This document shows positions 52,271-61,911 of a stretch of DNA of 64,000 nt, piece after piece. Position 1 is the stretch's first letter; every line of letters begins with the position of its first letter. The position numbers were made by a program, and so were the translations under genes. A model generated the notes under the pieces. The model searched no databases, was not told the origin of the DNA, and worked only from the letters and a program-made list of their open reading frames with translations. This DNA is from Portunus trituberculatus (taxonomy: Eukaryota > Arthropoda > Malacostraca > Decapoda > Portunidae): positions 13,242,393-13,306,392 of the forward strand of contig NC_059304.1 in assembly GCF_017591435.1 (NCBI RefSeq). Direction: 5' to 3'.

Positions 52271-55200
52271 CTAATTGATTCATAGATGTTGTGTTAAGGT
52301 GGGAAATGTTGAGTTTAATGATCACAAAAATAAATGATAACTTTGGTGTCCGTACTCAGACAGGTTCTCTCTCTCTCTCTCTCTCTCTTCGTAATAGGTC
52401 TCACTGTTATTTTCCACTGATCATAAATATGTTAGTGCGACTAGCGTCATGAACATAGCTTTCCTCTGTGTCCTATGTAAAGGAGTCAAGATAAGACAAT
52501 GAAACGTTTGAGAATTGGTATAGTTCATAATATCGCATTTCTGAAGGCGCGTGCTGCAGTGAATCATGAGTTGCTTCCTCTACCAACGCATCACGAAAAT
52601 TTGCCTCAAGAAAATGAATCACATAAACTATTAGTTACGAGACGTTATGATGCGCCATAAATCCTCCAAACGACTAATGGCGAGTCACGAGTGAATGGAG
52701 AATCAATGTCCCTGAGATTACTTCTTACCTCCCCTCTCAGAGATCCCTTGCTTGTTTTTGCTATGCTTTGTTACATAAATCCTACTACTATCAACAATGT
52801 GAAGAGGTTAAAACAGCAACAAATAAAGAATGGATAAAATAATATGTAGATAAGAAAAGTAAACAAAGCATGAATAAAGGAAAATGCAAGCGGTATCGGG
52901 TACAGCGCAGCTTAGGGTCGTAATCCTGATAAGATAAGGAGTGGCTCGGCGTGAACTCCCAATCACTTGCTTGACACTTGATGAAAACCAGCCGGGAATA
53001 TTCATGACAGCACATAATTTCCTGCATCACTGACCGAGTGTCGTAGCATCATAAGAAATAATGACTAGAGTGTTGTTTTATAGAAAGGAAAATCCAATAT
53101 ATCCTACTCGTAAATACTCAATACACAGCATGCATGGTTTCCGTCTTAAATTCCTCGATTCTAACATTTGCACCACTCATGATGGCTTTGCTGGGGCACT
53201 GAAACATCGATCAATATTATATTAATTCATCCCAATATTTACCTAGACAAAGTGTAAACCTTATGATCAATTTCTTGGAGCCGTTTCTCCGACGTCTGCA
53301 GTACTTCCTCAGTGACACCCGGACCTGGGTACTGATGATTACGTCGCCTTGCGTCTCTCCTTCTGCTTCCTTCTTAATCACGCACTTCTCACTGCTGGAC
53401 TCCTCGCAGTCCGGAGCGGCGATGGATTCCATCCTTGCCTCATCTTCGCCTATCTGGGCCGACTTGAAGGTGACGGGCAGAGTTACGTATCCGTCATAGC
53501 TGCCAAGTTTCATGATATCGACTAAAGAAAACGTATCAGGGGGCTGCGAGACGGGCGGGTCCACGGCAAGAAGAATGGATGACTGTTGGCTGGGTGACTC
53601 AGGGATGATGGATTTGTGGGAGCTCGGTGGTCCGCTAATTTGATTCGGGGGAAGGATTTCCAAGCATGAAGGTGGTGTGTGGCGGTGTGGTTCCCCGCAG
53701 GGCGATGTGCACTGCGGCGACTTGCAGACTGAAAACACTGTGGTCTGTGGAGATCCGGAGGTTTGGACGGAGCAGTGTGACGATGTGGGCAGGGGACTGG
53801 AGATGCTGCATTCTTCGTTGTAAGAATTATGTGAAGAAAGCCACTCCAACTCTCCCTCCTGGAAGACTGGCGGGGAAGGAAAATTCTCATCGGTGTCGTG
53901 CGAGGATAATTCATGCAATTCTAAGTCGCCAGGAAGATCGTGAGGACTGAGGGAGGCATCGGGAGTGCTCGGTAGGGAGACACTCCCAAAATCTGAGCCG
54001 TCATCACAGAATAACTCAAGCGAATCTCGTGAGATGCAGGGCGATGAACGGCCTGAGGCGCAGAGCAATTGTTGTGGTCCATTACAGGCAGTGGGAGGGG
54101 AGTGAGGGGAGTGACGGGAGGCGGTGGAGGAAGCGCATTCTAGTGGTTGTCTGTGAAGTGGGTTGGCGTGCTGAGGTGGTGGAGGGGAGGGAGGGGGGGA
54201 AGGCGGGAGGAGTGATGAGGAACACCCTTCCTCCTCAGATAGAGACGCAGACAGCTGTGTGGTTGCAGTGGCGGGCCGAGGAGGAAGCCCTGCGGGTACG
54301 GCATCCTGGAGGCCAAAACCAGCGACTCGCTGCTCTGCCTCTTGTGCGTCACTGAGATAATGGTGGCGGTAAGACTCTTCTGAAGCCACGAGCTCCTTGT
54401 GCGGGTCAGCGACACTGTGGTGTATGCGCGTGCTCGATGGCAGTACTGAAGAGAACCGATGGAGGAAACTTCCCACAGGAGCTGGTGGCGTAGCTGTTCC
54501 ATCTGGAGGTTCTCGCGCTGCCAACTTCAAGGTGCAGATTCTTGGACCTTCATCACCTCCGCCGTCGAAGCTAAATCTTCTGTGCCCTTCCGGCAGTCTG
54601 GATGTGATAATGTTGCTTTCTGTGCGTTTCACGTCTGCTTCCTCGGGAAAGGAAAAATACGACGGGGAATAGCTCCTCTGAGGCTTCTCTGACACTCCTG
54701 ATCCTTTTGGGTTGTCCCTGAGAAGCGACCGAGGCTGGGCGATGATTGGTTCAGCTAGTTGTTGGTTGCTGGTCGCCTCGTTCGCCTCGGAAGGCAGAGT
54801 TCCAAGTCCAACGCCTCGGCACAATGCGTCTTGAATTCTTTTGTAGAGTGGCACGCGAGAGCAGAGGGCGTGGGTGAAGCATGACGCTGGGACGGGCATG
54901 CGTCGCTGCAGGGAGGCCAGTGAGGACGCGGCGGCGCCGGAGTCTGTAATGTTTTCTCCCGAGATGCTCGTTCCACGATGCTCGTTGGCTTTGTCAGTGC
55001 ATACATCTAAATTTGTTGGCTCAACAACGTAATCACGTTGCACCCTGGAAAAAGTAGTGCTTAATTCTTTGGCTTCCACAGGGACTCCTCTCCCTGGACA
55101 CCTCTGGGTCTGGAATCTTCGGTATTTTCCGCGACTTATCCGCGTCCCAGAGGCTTCACCCTCCCGTCTTGTTTTGAGCGTCGCGTAGATCTGGCTGAAG

Positions 55201-58200
55201 CCTGTCGATACTTCCTCTTCGGAGGGACACAGGTCACGCTCAGCTTGGCTGTTGGGCGTCCTCGCAGCCGCACCGCGATACGCGCCGCTGGGCAGCGCGC
55301 CGTCCGCCACAGTACACACGGACGTCCTGTCATGGAAATGCAAATTTCCCTCAAACCAGGAAGAGTCACGCGGCGAAGAAAATTCCCATCGTGTCTCAGC
55401 GTCACCAGCGGGGATCCTCCCTCCCCTTGACTCACGCGACAAAGTCCCCTCTGCCTCGCCATGTGCGTAATTTTTCTTGCATACATTATAGTGACCATAT
55501 GCTGCGCATGCTCCCAACTGCCACAGACCAGCGGACTCCGGCCACCTGTCTCCTGCGTCACCCGCGTCCCCTCCCTCACCAGCCCCGCAATCACAATAAT
55601 TTCTTTCAGTGTACTTTTTCTCCTTCTCTGCTGCAGTCAACATCACACTGTGGAGATACTTTTGTGGCTCTTCGTGGATGCTGGGGAGGCACGGGGGCGG
55701 GTACAGAACAGGCTGGTCTGGGGCATAGTACATGTAAGATGTTGGTGTGGAGGACAGCGAGGGTGGCGCAGAATGATGACATAGACAAGGTGTTGGTAAT
55801 GACATTGGGGCATGAAGAGGCGCTTGACGGTAATCACGCTCTTCAATGCTCCGCGGCATCACAAGGCAAGGCGGTGACGGAGACCAGGTGTATTCTGTGT
55901 CTCTAGTTATGTCCAAATTGTGACTAGAAAGCCTTCCTCTCTTATCATTCCACCTCCTTCCTTTTCTCTTCCACCTGCTGCTGAGACGAGGATCATTGAC
56001 GTGACTCGCATCAAGGTGCCTGGCCATAGTCTCGCCAGCAACAATCCAGGGAGCTTCGTTGTATTGCTGGTTTCGTTTTGAGTGTCGCTCGCTATAACCA
56101 AGAGAGTAGCAGTCGAGGGAGTCATTTGTATGCCACACTCGGTCACCTGTGTCAGATAAGTCACCAGCACACTCAGCTTCACTCTCGTCACTCGAGGTGC
56201 CACCACGCTGCTCCTCGGACTGCTCCCCGACACGGCACAAACACTCGGGCGAGGGTTCACTACGGCACCCATAACGTTCCAATTCTGGAGTGTCACGCAA
56301 GGCTTCAGGCTGCTTCGTGCCTTCTTTACCAGCCAGCCACGGGTCGCCGGGTGCACTCTCATAAGCAAGCAACTGACAGCTTTCACCCACCGTCGCCCAT
56401 GACTGACGGCGGCGGCGGCGGCGGCGGCGGCGAGGTGGAGGAGAGGGCGGGTGCTTGGGTTGCCGCGGAACGGTAGTGGTGGAGGTGTGGTCGTGACACT
56501 CTAGATACGAGGGATGGTCACGTGATAGATCTTCAAGTCTCCTGCACAAATCTCTCCATCTACTGAATTCTCGTGCTTTCTTTTCCTCCTCCCCTTCCTC
56601 TTCCTCCTCCATCTCGTCGTCCTCGTCGCCACCAAAGTTACTGATGCTTCTGTCGCGGTTTCCCGGTGGAGTCTCTTGAGTGCACGCTTCGCCTCGCCTC
56701 ATGCACCTTCCGCTCTCACGCTCCGGGTCTCCCAGTGACCGCTCCCCGCCTAATTTGTACCAACGCCTGTTGTCATTGAGCGGCCACCTGTCCTTACCCA
56801 ACCAGCTGTGGGGGTGTGTGGGACTTCTTGATGATCTCTCTTCCTTCTCTCTTTTACTAGTTTCTCCTCTTTCAATCTCAGCTTTATCTCCTTCCACCAA
56901 ACAACCCAGACAGCTCAGCGAAGAATGGTGGTGGTGGTGGTGATGGTGCTGGTGGTGAGATGTCCATGGCTCTTCTTCTCTGTGTAGTGTTACTCGTAAA
57001 GGAGGCGAGTTGAAGTCCTTGGGAGCCTCCAAAACTAGTGGTGGGCTGGGAGGAGAGGTACTCAGTTCGCCAGCGCCAAGCTCCTCACCGGGAACCGAAT
57101 CCACGGAGACGCCGTCTGAGTCCCTAACGAACGGCTCTCTCAGGATACAGGTGTCCGTTTCGCTCCAGTCGGACTCGGACCAAGAGCCTCGCGAGTTAGC
57201 ATCTTCACTCTCCCATAACACTCCTCCTTCTTCACCGCAAGTCTCTTCTTTCGTGTCGTTTATCGCTACATTTTGAGTTCCGCACTTCACGCCGTTCTCT
57301 TCCTCTTCCTCCGTCTCCTCTTCCTCCTTCAGGTTCCAGGCCACGTCCCAAACCCTGGGAGTCGATGGGGGCCTTTTTCCTAAGTCGTTAGCTACTATGT
57401 TTTCATGCTCTGATGGTTCTTTTCCCCTTCCTCCTTTCTCCTCTTTTATTTCTTTTGCCCCGTCTGTCATACATGTAACTCCCAGACTGCCGCTCCACGT
57501 CTCTGCGTTTTCTCCACTTTTTTCCGAGGTATCATTTTCTGTCACTTTCTCGACATCGCGTGGCAGACGCTCACTACTCTGCTGAGGCGCCCAGGCATTA
57601 GACATTTGTTTATTACTCTCACTCCACTCCAGCGCCCTCAAGGACCACAGTGAGGATGAGGAAATGTACACATCCTCGTCTACAGCAATGTTAATGTTGG
57701 TCGGTCTCAGAGCGGTGAGAGAATCACAGTTCGTCATCACAACATTTTCTTCCTTCTTGTTTTCGTCCTGCATTTGGTCATCGTCGGCAGAGTTCGTGTC
57801 CTGTGGCTCGAGAGCGAATGTCTCGTCATCCAGCCACGAGAAGCAGTTGGTCACGGCCCACACGGCGCCCTCCTGGGAGATAAAATCAGGACTTCCTCCT
57901 GCCCCAGAGTCAGACGAGGCGAGAGACGACGAGGAAGAGGTGTCGTTTTCGTCGTCTTCCTCGTCTTCAAGTGGCAGATCGAGGATGACATCGTCGTCTA
58001 AGTTACAGGGCGACATCATTTCCTCAGTCGCCATGGTTGCAGCATGGTTGTTAATTGAGGGTTCACTGCTGGGGCAATCATCGAAGTCACCGTGAAGGCA
58101 GGTTCCGAAGGGCGGGTGGGGGTGATGGTGGTGCTGGTGGTGTGGCTTTGATGTGTGGCCGCTGCTACCACCATCACTTCCTGTGTCAAGGGACGGGAGG

Positions 58201-58562
58201 GACGCCACCTCCGATATTCCTTCATCCTCAGAGGGACTTCTAGGGTGCAGACACGCTGCTAGGGAGCTTTTATCTAGAGCGTCACTATGAGGAGCTTTCC
58301 TGGAGTCGCATGTGGATCGAGTGGTAGCTTTGTCCACAGCTTGGACGGGCCTTCCAAGGCAGTGCACTTCGGCCAAGGGAGCCAATGACTCACGCACACG
58401 TTCGTGATGTCCACAGTCTTCATCTTCAGCACACTCCTGCCGCAGCCGCTCCAGGAGGTTTTCGGTTACACGGATACGAGAGAACCATTTGCCGTTCCTT
58501 CCTGCCCGCCGAGACTTCCTGGCAGAAGGCACGGCGAGGGAGGCACTCGTCGAGTCCTCCAT
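32885..58562 (-). CDS. unc-115: Unc-115/actin-binding LIM protein, 15 coding exons, giant N-terminal exon
   Basis: Spliced gene assembled from 15 exons (listed separately) whose phases agree throughout: 7,239 coding bases, 2,412 residues. Order: residues 1-1773 low-complexity, acidic, Ser/Pro-rich; LIM3 about 1775-1826 (CAGC, then HIWC, FKC, CAVC and a final YCEKD); LIM4 about 1834-1888 (CAYC, HPTC, CTKC, final HPRC); a long linker with family signatures; a C-terminal villin headpiece ending in KRRAKFF. abLIM/Unc-115 proteins bind F-actin through the headpiece and act in cytoskeletal and axon-guidance signalling (family knowledge). The C-terminal 640 residues are a confident family match. The giant first exon joining LIM3 is inferred from splice-site and phase agreement only. 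LIM1 and LIM2 are not present in the window. Confidence 0.8.
33660..33844 (-). CDS. unc-115: Exon 14: start of the villin headpiece region
   Basis: It encodes YSPHLRRSLPNM, EPPKIYPAHLLLVSN and YRLPNDVDRCHLE, clearly matching the S-x-PNM, KI-PYE-LLV-T and LP-DVDRTRLE signatures of abLIM. Donor GAG|GTTGGT is weak. Two AGs precede it: the start at 33844 (phase 1) matches exon 13; one at 33851 would give phase 0 and need another upstream exon. Confidence 0.85.
33916..34010. repeat. (TG)n microsatellite
   Basis: TG run of ~95 bp with two interruptions, inside intron 13. Confidence 0.97.
37918..37993. repeat. Compound (CA)n-(TC)n microsatellite
   Basis: CA run to 37955 followed directly by TC. 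Confidence 0.97.
38202..38290. repeat. (AT)n microsatellite
   Basis: AT run of ~88 bp, inside intron 13. Confidence 0.97.
38533..38602 (-). CDS. unc-115: Exon 13: GDYSFSGLGEKTQSTEFSSA
   Basis: Acceptor gtcccttcag, donor GACG|GTGAGT. 70 bases, phase 0 to 1, 23 codons ending in RSD. A 4.7 kb intron follows. Confidence 0.8.
39312..39389 (-). CDS. unc-115: Exon 12: PPKPGYGFSPRNTFYRQGL, possible cassette exon
   Basis: Donor CAT|GTAAGT is strong. The acceptor ccctcaggcag is ambiguous; the one chosen gives a 78-base phase 0-0 exon of 26 codons that can be included or skipped. It repeats the PKPGYG motif of exon 11. Confidence 0.75.
40046..40134 (-). CDS. unc-115: Exon 11: GEPKPGYGLKSSTLPAAGRNG
   Basis: Acceptor ttgtatcag, donor ATG|GTGAGT. 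It joins exon 10 in phase 1 (codon GCC) and ends in phase 0. The STLPAAGRNGG part resembles the ASLPGYGRNGLHR region of vertebrate abLIMs. It shares the six-residue motif PKPGYG with exon 12. Confidence 0.82.
40135..43832 (-). other. Intron 10
   Basis: AT-rich, 3.7 kb. Purine-rich stretches lie at 40150-40450 and 40800-41000, and degenerate repeats of the type CACCTCCCTA...CAGTAAAGACAGG at 41095-41400. A weak 21-base microexon candidate sits at 43049-43069. Confidence 0.5.
43833..43952 (-). CDS. unc-115: Exon 10: PEEDEFDRGSSYR segment
   Basis: Acceptor tattcctccag, donor AACG|GTAAGC. It encodes MTDHSRPWGPEEDEFDRGSS and a Ser/Thr-rich tail ending TIPSYN. The EDEFDR motif resembles the EEDDFDR motif of abLIM1. 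120 bases, phase 1 to 1. Confidence 0.88.
44293..44470 (-). CDS. unc-115: Exon 9: GIGKVFLQQVKEREKIRAW coiled segment
   Basis: Acceptor gagaagag, donor GCTT|GTGAGT. It encodes a charged helical segment (ELSKIATGIGKVFLQQVKER) followed by WKATHLDPRNASRTPAA. It corresponds to the GIG/GLG-x-LIL-KEEM region of vertebrate abLIMs. 178 bases, phase 0 to 1. Confidence 0.9.
44869..44984 (-). CDS. unc-115: Exon 8: ERRRRWSGSNKAVSIDE, tandem acceptors
   Basis: Donor AAA|GTGAGC. Two AG acceptors nine bases apart fit the phase. The distal one (exon start 44984) gives DPDVSERRRRW; the proximal one (exon start 44975) gives DPERRRRW. The remainder is acidic, ETDEGTEQEDESLVEDPKLK. 116 or 107 bases, phase 1 to 0. 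Confidence 0.85.
46762..46989 (-). CDS. unc-115: Exon 7: linker with DDFPAPPYPYTDP
   Basis: Acceptor ttgtgtag, donor CCTG|GTGAGT. It encodes KLSLPKTSSRLGMKVLVDQM, PRPKSPHMNNEEPIILSHYP and RDDFPAPPYPYTDP. 228 bases, phase 1 to 1. Confidence 0.9.
47223..47418 (-). CDS. unc-115: Exon 6: conserved abLIM linker block
   Basis: Acceptor ccctgcag, donor CCAA|GTAGGT. It encodes YRTCSPGLILREYKSS, ITRIYTYSYLTAEPSQGYLK and RPPPKSPHFHRPP, a strongly family-like block. 196 bases, phase 0 to 1. A second possible donor four bases further on (AG|GTTTGT) would break the phase. Confidence 0.9.
47948..48022 (-). CDS. unc-115: Exon 5: linker, SPYNSLNRK
   Basis: A 75-base exon, phase 0 to 0, so it could be skipped without changing frame. 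Acceptor gtgtttcag, donor AAG|GTGCGT. It encodes a Ser/Arg-rich segment, SRSRTPSLNGSFRSYSPY, resembling the phosphorylatable SRSP-type linker of abLIMs. Confidence 0.82.
48023..49988 (-). other. Intron 4
   Basis: AT-rich intron bounded by GTGAGT and ttcag. No coding or repeat signal was recognised in it. Confidence 0.6.
49989..50146 (-). CDS. unc-115: Exon 4: LIM4 end and linker
   Basis: Acceptor caccactcag, donor CAG|GTGAGT. It begins TAIWHPRC, completing the last zinc-binding pair of LIM4, then continues into a Gly/Asn-rich linker (NGTVLNGSLSNGHHINGD) ending SSTASETQ. 158 bases, phase 1 to phase 0. Confidence 0.88.
50421..50605 (-). CDS. unc-115: Exon 3: end of LIM3 and most of LIM4
   Basis: Acceptor cactacag and donor CAAG|GTATGG. 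It encodes DGLPYCEKDYQAQFGVKC, then CNRYISGKVLQAGDNHHFHP and the EEMYLQ end. These are near-diagnostic abLIM family strings: C-x2-D closes LIM3 and CAYC opens LIM4. 185 bases, phase 2 to phase 1. Confidence 0.93.
50762..50888 (-). CDS. unc-115: Exon 2: LIM3, first part
   Basis: Acceptor tttccttacag precedes the exon and donor AA|GTAAGT follows. It encodes ECAGCKEELVEG..., with zinc ligands CxxC, H..C, C..C and the WHIWCFKC core typical of abLIM LIM3. It starts in phase 1 and ends in phase 2, so it joins both the giant exon and exon 3 in frame. Confidence 0.9.
50889..53242 (-). other. Intron between giant exon and LIM3 exon
   Basis: Starts GTAAAT and ends TTACAG on the minus strand, 2,354 bases. 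AT-rich, with a (TG)n run at 52240-52267 and a (CT)n run at 52368-52388. No further coding exon was recognised. A short ATG-containing segment with a good donor (51385) would create a stop if joined to LIM3. Confidence 0.6.
53243..58562 (-). CDS. unc-115: Giant exon 1: ~1,773-residue disordered N-terminal region
   Basis: The exon is open for 5.3 kb. I start it at the ATG at 58560-58562; a longer frame exists only by using a TTG, and an in-frame TAG sits at 58599-58601. Composition is Ser/Pro/Glu/Asp-rich with a basic N-terminal patch followed by a helical-looking LLERLRQEC stretch (about residues 24-50), a polyacidic block (about 185-205), a His run (about 536-546), an Arg run of ten (about 710) and a Pro-rich segment (about 1450-1465). 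The C-terminal ~90 residues (with SLVDIMKLGSYDGYVTLP) look less repetitive and may be folded or conserved. The exon ends TAG|GTAAAT in phase 1, matching the LIM3 exon. The last nine codons of the raw frame (to 53217) then lie in the intron. I recognise no known domain. It could instead be a single-exon gene of its own ending at 53217. Confidence 0.72.
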
Positions 58563-58598
58563 GAGGCGGCTTGCCTTCTGTCCTTCCTTCACCAAGCT

Positions 58599-58604
58599 CT
58601 ACAT
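58599..58604 (-). promoter_or_regulatory. Start-stop upstream element (ATG TAG) before exon 1
   Basis: On the minus strand ATG at 58604-58602 is followed immediately by TAG, 37 bases before and in frame with the chosen start. If transcribed, it is a minimal start-stop uORF that could stall initiating ribosomes. Transcription through this point is not shown. Confidence 0.4.
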
Positions 58605-59240
58605 GGCGCCTCTCGCTTCACTCCTGTTTTGCCTCACATCTGAGAGACTTACTGATGGACAAGCCACCAAATAATCAACTCTTAATTTCAGGTATGGTTC
58701 TTTCCTCACTTTCCCTATACTCTTTCTCCCCACAGCCTCGCCTGAGGGCCCAACTTGTTTTGGGATAATAATCAAATTTTACTCTTCTTCCCTTTCACTC
58801 GCTGCATCACCACTACGTCACTCACACACCTCAAGATGAGCTAATGGTACTATAACGTTATAATACGTTTCTTTTCATTTTCATAGAGCAAACTCCAGAA
58901 ACTCGTCACTTTTCTCATCATATCAATAGAATTATGTTTCCACATCACAGTTAAACTGTTAGTTACAGATGGCAAATTGTAATGATTTCTTTTAATTTCC
59001 ACAAAATCTCTACAGCAATCTTACATCACGTTAACACATTCAAACGATCATAGGCTTCCTTCGACTATCCTTCGATGGATACAACCGTCACCACAACCCA
59101 AGGTACCACTGCTCGCAAACTTCCGACACGCACGCGCACTCACAACACTCGCTTCTCTAAAACTGAGCTCAGCAACTACTCGACGGTCCGCCATCCAACA
59201 CGCGCCGCACCACAACCCCCGCCCCTCGCCCCTTCACTCC
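58605..59240 (-). promoter_or_regulatory. Candidate 5' flank or promoter of the giant exon
   Basis: The sequence upstream of the start codon on the minus strand. GC-richer at 59120-59240. No convincing TATA box or leader splice junction was pinpointed, so the transcription start is unknown. Confidence 0.25.
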
Positions 59241-59256
59241 ACCTGTACCTACTCAC

Positions 59257-59257
59257 T

Positions 59258-59308
<51 letters not shown>
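59257..59308. repeat. (CA)n microsatellite
   Basis: Uninterrupted CA run. Confidence 0.97.
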
Positions 59309-59592
59309 TCCCGGCCACACGCATCACCCGTGCACTCTCCAGACAAACACCCAACACATTACACATTACACTCCCACCAACACGAGTCTCCTTCCCTGCC
59401 TCCCATTGTTGCCCACACAAACTCCTCCATTTACGATTTCTCTTTTAGCAGTGTATTAGTAAATATGGCACGAGAAGGTTAACTACACAGGACTTTCTCT
59501 ATTTTTATGAGCAATACGCTTATAATTATACACTCCTCTTGTATACTAGTGTCTTGTAAACTTTATGCTATACTTTACACACATACAGACAC

Positions 59593-59596
<4 letters not shown>

Positions 59597-59644
<48 letters not shown>
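59597..59644. repeat. (TC)n microsatellite
   Basis: Uninterrupted TC run. Confidence 0.97.
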
Positions 59645-59648
<4 letters not shown>

Positions 59649-60089
59649 TCTCTGTCTCGACCTCAAAGTCTTCTCTCACCTCCGTCACCTGCCTCACCTC
59701 AGCCTAGTGACCTATGACCTCCAATACTAACCCGTGAACCCGCCCGAGGGAAGTCTGGTTAATGTGAAGCAGTGAATGAAGCACCAATGAAGTAAAACTG
59801 ATTCTTCTTAACATGTATTTGACGAGATGAATCATTGAATTTGTCTGTTTTTTTTTTTCTTTTATTTTGTTTACTTCGTTTGTGTTTGTTTGTGTTGCTG
59901 TATGTTTCTATTTAGGTGTATTTATGTTGTTGTCTGTTGTTATTGTCATTGCGTATTTTTTTCTTCTATTTTTTTTTCCTTGCGTGGAAGAAAGACTGAA
60001 AAAAAGGGGAGAAAAGAAACAATGAGAAAATACTGCATGCGATTTTTTTTCCTTTCTTTTTGTTTCGCTCTGTTTCTTTCCTTCTGACT

Positions 60090-60126
<37 letters not shown>
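60090..60126. repeat. (CA)n microsatellite
   Basis: Uninterrupted CA run. Confidence 0.97.
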
Positions 60127-60129
<3 letters not shown>

Positions 60130-60184
60130 CGGGTCAGAATGCGTGTTGTAGGTAACGTTACTTAAACTCACGACACGCACTGAT

Positions 60185-60820
60185 GACTAACCACCACCAA
60201 CACCACCACCACCACCACCACCACATTACGGCATCTCCATCACCACTGACTTCCCTATCACCACAACCACTACTGTCTTATCTTTCCTCTCCACTACAAC
60301 CTCTGCCATTCCCAACACTGTCACCACATTACCGGACGCTCATCAGCCAACGTCACCTTCAACACCAACACGGCTCCCTGCACCACCACACTGACCACCA
60401 CCAGTACGATTGCCAGCCACTTCCACCATCATTTCCATAACCAACACCGTTACTACTACTGCCCGCCTCTATCATTACTATTCTGAGTTATGGCACCATC
60501 ATCATGAGCTGTCAGTACACCACCACCACCACCATCATCACCATCGCAACACCAGCACCTTCACAATCAGGGTAATTACAAGGAGCACCAGTCCGCAGTG
60601 ATTAGGGTGATTAGCACTATCAACACAGCAAGCATGTCATTAACGTATTCGCTGCCTTCACTACAACAGATGGTTATGTAATAGTGCACTTACCTCCCCC
60701 TCACCCCCCACCATTACCATTAACACTACCGCCACTGCTATCAACGCTATATACTCCCAATGCTATACCAGCACCACCACCACCACCACCACTACTGCTA
60801 CTACTACTAACGTCACGACC
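60185..60820. repeat. CAC/ACC-rich cryptically simple region
   Basis: Several CAC/CCA trinucleotide runs (60198-60225, 60518-60545, 60770-60800) in diverged surroundings. The frames it opens are His/Thr/Ser-rich and not genes. Confidence 0.85.
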
Positions 60821-61098
60821 ACCATCACCACTCCTGCTTCTTACCGAAAAAAAGGAAAGGGTTGATTACTAATTAACTAACCAATCGAGTGTCTCTCTTA
60901 CTGAATAAATAAGTAAGTAATACAATATAATAAAAAAAAGATATTAGGAACAACCAACAAACAAGAAAGCAAAGAAGAATCACGTGGTGTTCTGAATAGA
61001 CCATGTTGTTCCTTTCTTCCTTACTTCCTCCTTACTTGCGTCAAAAAAACCCTCAAATTTTCTATCATATCCTTTGTGAATCGTGTACAATTACTGTC

Positions 61099-61100
<2 letters not shown>

Positions 61101-61151
<51 letters not shown>
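61101..61151. repeat. (TG)n microsatellite
   Basis: Uninterrupted TG run of ~50 bp. Confidence 0.97.
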
Positions 61152-61154
<3 letters not shown>

Positions 61155-61344
61155 CGCTATTTTCCACCAATCACCCTCCATGGAACCGCCAATCAAGCCT
61201 TCCTCCCGCGCCTTGCACCTCCTTCAGGTAACCAGGTGGGGCGGGACTCTCTGGACCCTATCATCAATAATTCCCGGAAGACAGGAAGTAAACACAGCAG
61301 CGGCGGCGGCGGCAGGGTTATAGTGGTGGTAGAAGAAAAAGAAG

Positions 61345-61348
61345 TAGA

Positions 61349-61410
<62 letters not shown>

Positions 61411-61605
61411 AAGTAGAAGTAGAAGTAGAAGTAGAAGTAGAAGCAGAAGAAGAACAAGAACAACAAGAACAACAACAACAACAACAAGAACAAGAACTAG
61501 AAAAAAAAGAGTAGAAGAACAAGAACAAAAACAAAAACAAAAACAAGAACAAGAACAAGAACAACAAGAAACAAGAAGAAAAAGAAGAAGTAGCAGTAGT
61601 CAAAA
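61345..61605. repeat. (TAG)n - (GAAGTA)n - (AAC/AAG)n compound array
   Basis: Successive related trinucleotide/hexanucleotide blocks: TAG from 61350, GAAGTA from 61410, then ACAAGA/AACAAC types to 61600. Confidence 0.95.
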
Positions 61606-61698
61606 TTATCAACATAGTAGTTGCTGTCCAAATATTGAGCGACATCAGGCGTAACGATGGTAAGAGAGAGAGACCGAATGAATGAAGATGTCAAAGAC

Positions 61699-61782
61699 GG
61701 TGGTGGTGGTGATGGTGGTGGTGGTGGTGGTGGTGGTGGTGGTGGTGGTGGTGGTGGTGGTGGTGGCGGTGGTGGTGGTGTT
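61699..61782. repeat. (GGT)n microsatellite
   Basis: GTG/GGT run of ~80 bp with a few interruptions. Confidence 0.97.
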
Positions 61783-61869
61783 AACCTTTGAAGATTAAGC
61801 TGGCGGCGCATCTAAGATGTCAATAACACTCCCATTTCATGCACGCTCACGAATCATTTCAAGAAAAAT

Positions 61870-61871
<2 letters not shown>

Positions 61872-61907
<36 letters not shown>
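61872..61907. repeat. (CT)n microsatellite
   Basis: CT run. Confidence 0.97.

Positions 61908-61911
<4 letters not shown>

Noticed and set aside
55136..56476. Antisense and alternate frames of 100-170 residues within the giant exon
   Set aside because: Shadows of the GC-rich main frame; none has a recognisable domain.
60183..60601. His/Thr-rich frames
   Set aside because: Produced by CAC/ACC simple repeats; no domain or splice evidence.
61083..61811. Val/Glu/Gln and Pro frames on both strands
   Set aside because: Trinucleotide arrays (TAG, GAA, GGT) read through in several frames.
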